A stretch of DNA of 64,000 nt. Origin: Aquimarina mycalae. Its GTDB lineage: Bacteria; Bacteroidota; Bacteroidia; Flavobacteriales; Flavobacteriaceae. The DNA lies in NCBI RefSeq assembly GCF_029906345.1, contig NZ_JARYGY010000002.1:463901-527900 (forward strand), written 5' to 3'. A program made the translations under genes and the position numbers. Below, in pieces: positions 61,894 to 64,000 of this stretch. Every line of letters starts with the position of its first letter. The first letter of the stretch is position 1. The notes beneath the pieces are model-generated. The model worked only from the letters and a program-made list of their open reading frames with translations, ran no database searches and was not told where the DNA came from.

Positions 61894-64000
61894 TTAATTC
61901 CCAAAATTATATCGCAATGTAAACCCACCACGAATTGTAGTCTGAGGAAAAGCGGTAGAAATTGAATATTTAGAAAATGTATGATCATAAAACAACAATG
62001 CTGTTAAGTTTTTACTTAATGCATAGTCTGTAGTAAACTTAATTCCATAAATATCTTGTCCAGCGGTTACTTGTGTATTTTCTATATCCAGATATCTAAT
62101 AACAGTCTCATTTTGACGAAGTGATAGATCTGCTCTAAAATTAAGATCACTCTTAAGCGTAGTCTTTTTACCAGCTATTCTTGTTACAAATGTCAAATCT
62201 TGTACTCTATACCCAAGCCCTATGATATATTCATTCCCTCTTATTTCTGTAAGCAAATTATTATCAAAACTCAGTGATAACGCTCTATCTTTTTTCCATT
62301 CTGCAAGAATCTTAATGGAATTCTTCATTTCCATATCTAATCGTATCAATGGACTGAACTGTTCTGTAAGATTAATATTAGCATACAATTCAGGATTTTT
62401 AAAATTCCCTCCTTGATCTAATTCATCAGGATTATTAGCATTAAAATCAAGATTCGTTTGGAATTGATTGATTGTATAATTAGCTCGATATCCGTGAGCC
62501 ATTGAGAATCGTTTAAATCGCTTTTTAAACCATTTTAGATTCATTAATCCCGTATATTTAATATCCCAGTTAGGCATCGGAACATCCCTAAAAGCACCTT
62601 TCTGCACACTTTCTGGATCAGCTCCAGTATATGCAGCAAGAAACGCTGGTAGCAGTACTGCTTGATTTGTTCCTCCTAAGCCATCAGGAAAACCATCACC
62701 ATCTGAATCCAAATTGGGGTCAATTCCTCGCTCTAAAGCAAGTCTTCTTGCAATAACAAATCTGTTCTCTCTAAACTCCTCAAAAGTCTCTGAAGTAAAT
62801 TCATCACTTTTCTTAAAGGCTGTCTTGATCAATAATGTCGAAATAGTATAGTTCCCAAAAGTATTTGGTGTCAACGATTGATATTCTAAATCACTATCTA
62901 CTCTATAATTTTCAGTAAAAGTTTCAGAGTAATTTCTACTTGCACTAATATCAATTTTAAGATCTTTCAGTAAATCAACAGAGGCCTGTATATTAAGTTG
63001 TCTTCCTTCTACTTCTCTATATTGCTGGTTAAAATCTTGAAATAATGTTAGCCAACCATTTCTTGCTGCTATATCTCTTATTTCAGATTGGCTACCAAAA
63101 GTAAATCCAACTGTAGGTTTTAGTGTTCCTACAAATCCAGGTTCTCTCAAATATCCTGGCAAGAAAATACCATTATCCTGCTGGTAATTGACATTGACCT
63201 TTTTTATTGCAGTAACCAAACCAATTAATGTATTATACGCTTTATCACCAACAGTTAGTTTACTGGATCTCTTTTTTGTTCTTTTATTCGCAGCAACAGG
63301 TTTAGCAGTATCTTTTTCTTCTCCTTCTTTTGATGTTTTCTTTTTCTTAGTCTTTTTCCTTCCTGGTTTTTTCTTAGTAAGTCCAACATACTTATACAAG
63401 GTACCCATATCTAAGGAACCATTTACCGTATGTATGTTAGCATTCTGAACGGTATTACCTAAATCAACTATTCCTTCTACATTCCTAAGAGCTTCACTAC
63501 TTTTGGTCCATTGAAAATCCGCAGAATAAGAGTACGTTGCTCTCATGAACTTAAACAAAGGAATCTTATTAAAAGGAATTTCGTAGTTTACTTGCAATTG
63601 TTGACTATGAAAATTAGGGTCTCCTACATCAAAAAGACCGCTCCATACACCAATGCTATCATCCACAATACCTTCCTCATCAATAAAATTCTTTACAATT
63701 CTATTGTTTGCTGATGCAAAACTAAAATTAAGAGATTTTGTTAGATTATAATTGATACCATATTGCCAATCAAATAAGAAGTTACGTTGCTTTAATGTAG
63801 GTGTTGGTATATCACCTACATTTCTAGTTATATCTCTAAATACCTGCTCATTATATTGTCTACTAATATTAGAGTTTACTGAAATACTTGTTGGTAATAG
63901 ATTAAAATTAAAGTCTTTAATCAGATCAAAATATTTACTTTTTCCTAAGAATTTAATTTTTTTGAAAGGCTCAACTTCTTTAGGCTGAAAGCTAAAATCA
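61894..64000 (-). CDS. sprA: SprA/Sov, type IX secretion outer-membrane translocon, 5' part outside the window
   Basis: The C-terminal about 700 residues of the giant SprA barrel, needed for gliding and for export of T9SS substrates across the outer membrane. The frame is open from the right window edge; the GTG at 63666 is not the start, since the upstream codons continue the family sequence (KYFDLIKDFNFNLLPTS and SVNSNISRQYNEQVFRD). The barrel ends in RGGFTLRYNFGN. A strongly basic Lys/Arg loop (about 63262-63380) and an Asp-rich LDSDGDGFPDG loop (about 62685-62717) look like surface or periplasmic insertions. Confidence 0.94.
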   Translation of the reverse strand, partial: DFSFQPKEVEPFKKIKFLGKSKYFDLIKDFNFNLLPTSISVNSNISRQYNEQVFRDITRNVGDIPTPTLKQRNFLFDWQYGINYNLTKSLNFSFASANNRIVKNFIDEEGIVDDSIGVWSGLFDVGDPNFHSQQLQVNYEIPFNKIPLFKFMRATYSYSADFQWTKSSEALRNVEGIVDLGNTVQNANIHTVNGSLDMGTLYKYVGLTKKKPGRKKTKKKKTSKEGEEKDTAKPVAANKRTKKRSSKLTVGDKAYNTLIGLVTAIKKVNVNYQQDNGIFLPGYLREPGFVGTLKPTVGFTFGSQSEIRDIAARNGWLTLFQDFNQQYREVEGRQLNIQASVDLLKDLKIDISASRNYSETFTENYRVDSDLEYQSLTPNTFGNYTISTLLIKTAFKKSDEFTSETFEEFRENRFVIARRLALERGIDPNLDSDGDGFPDGLGGTNQAVLLPAFLAAYTGADPESVQKGAFRDVPMPNWDIKYTGLMNLKWFKKRFKRFSMAHGYRANYTINQFQTNLDFNANNPDELDQGGNFKNPELYANINLTEQFSPLIRLDMEMKNSIKILAEWKKDRALSLSFDNNLLTEIRGNEYIIGLGYRVQDLTFVTRIAGKKTTLKSDLNFRADLSLRQNETVIRYLDIENTQVTAGQDIYGIKFTTDYALSKNLTALLFYDHTFSKYSISTAFPQTTIRGGFTLRYNFGN

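Overview
The window looks like a chromosomal piece of a marine-type member of the Bacteroidota, family Flavobacteriaceae (Aquimarina-like by overall feel, which is inference). Evidence: AT-rich DNA with AT-rich leaders instead of strong Shine-Dalgarno sites, several TTG(n17-19)TAnnTTTG promoters, the gliding/type IX secretion protein SprA at the right edge, a PorP/SprF protein, Bacteroidota-type TonB proteins with a PGCE motif, paired OmpH/Skp proteins behind BamA, a LytTR/HisKA-type two-component pair and a GH3 family protein. I found no tRNA, rRNA, CRISPR array, insertion sequence or prophage.

Left end (1-11.2 kb): a type II secretion-like (T2SS/type IV pilus family) locus on the plus strand: GspE ATPase (cut by the window edge), GspD secretin, GspL-like (PilM+PilN type) and GspM/PilO-like inner-membrane proteins, a gap with gene debris, two lipoproteins (one with three Fn3-like domains), a GspC/PilP-like clamp, three pseudopilin-like proteins (one very large, probably with a beta-solenoid ectodomain) and GspF. 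The major pseudopilin and the prepilin peptidase are not here.

11.3-33.2 kb is mostly housekeeping: a group II PLP decarboxylase, a DUF2797 protein, GH3, the tig-clpP-clpX proteostasis genes, a small holin-like membrane protein, a FadL-type porin with a GDSL-type lipoprotein, an alpha/beta hydrolase, pdxJ, and a plus-strand envelope run: CBS protein-nadK, then DUF6089-uppS-bamA-ompH-ompH and murI. These link undecaprenyl phosphate synthesis, outer-membrane protein insertion with its chaperones, and peptidoglycan precursor supply.

33.2-45.4 kb: LytTR regulator and TPR histidine kinase, a VWA protein with a secreted rhodanese, PorP/SprF, NifU, dodecin, a DUF255 thioredoxin-domain lipoprotein, a tandem pair of unknown secreted paralogues, and tsaB.

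45.4-52.8 kb (minus strand): a MacAB-TolC-like export cluster with one ATPase, two permeases, two adaptors and one TolC. 53-58.3 kb (minus): cytochrome oxidase accessory genes ctaB-cox3-cox3-cox4-(Cys-less SCO-like)-SCO-DUF420-(76 aa CxxC protein). 58.4-64 kb (minus): three tandem TonB-family genes, a VanZ protein, gcvH and the C-terminal part of sprA. The items I consider most worth a second look are the T2SS-like locus with its unusual pseudopilin, the Cys-less SCO-like neighbour of SCO, the duplicated TonB units with covarying terminators, and the tandem paralogues whose last gene shares antisense coding sequence with tsaB.
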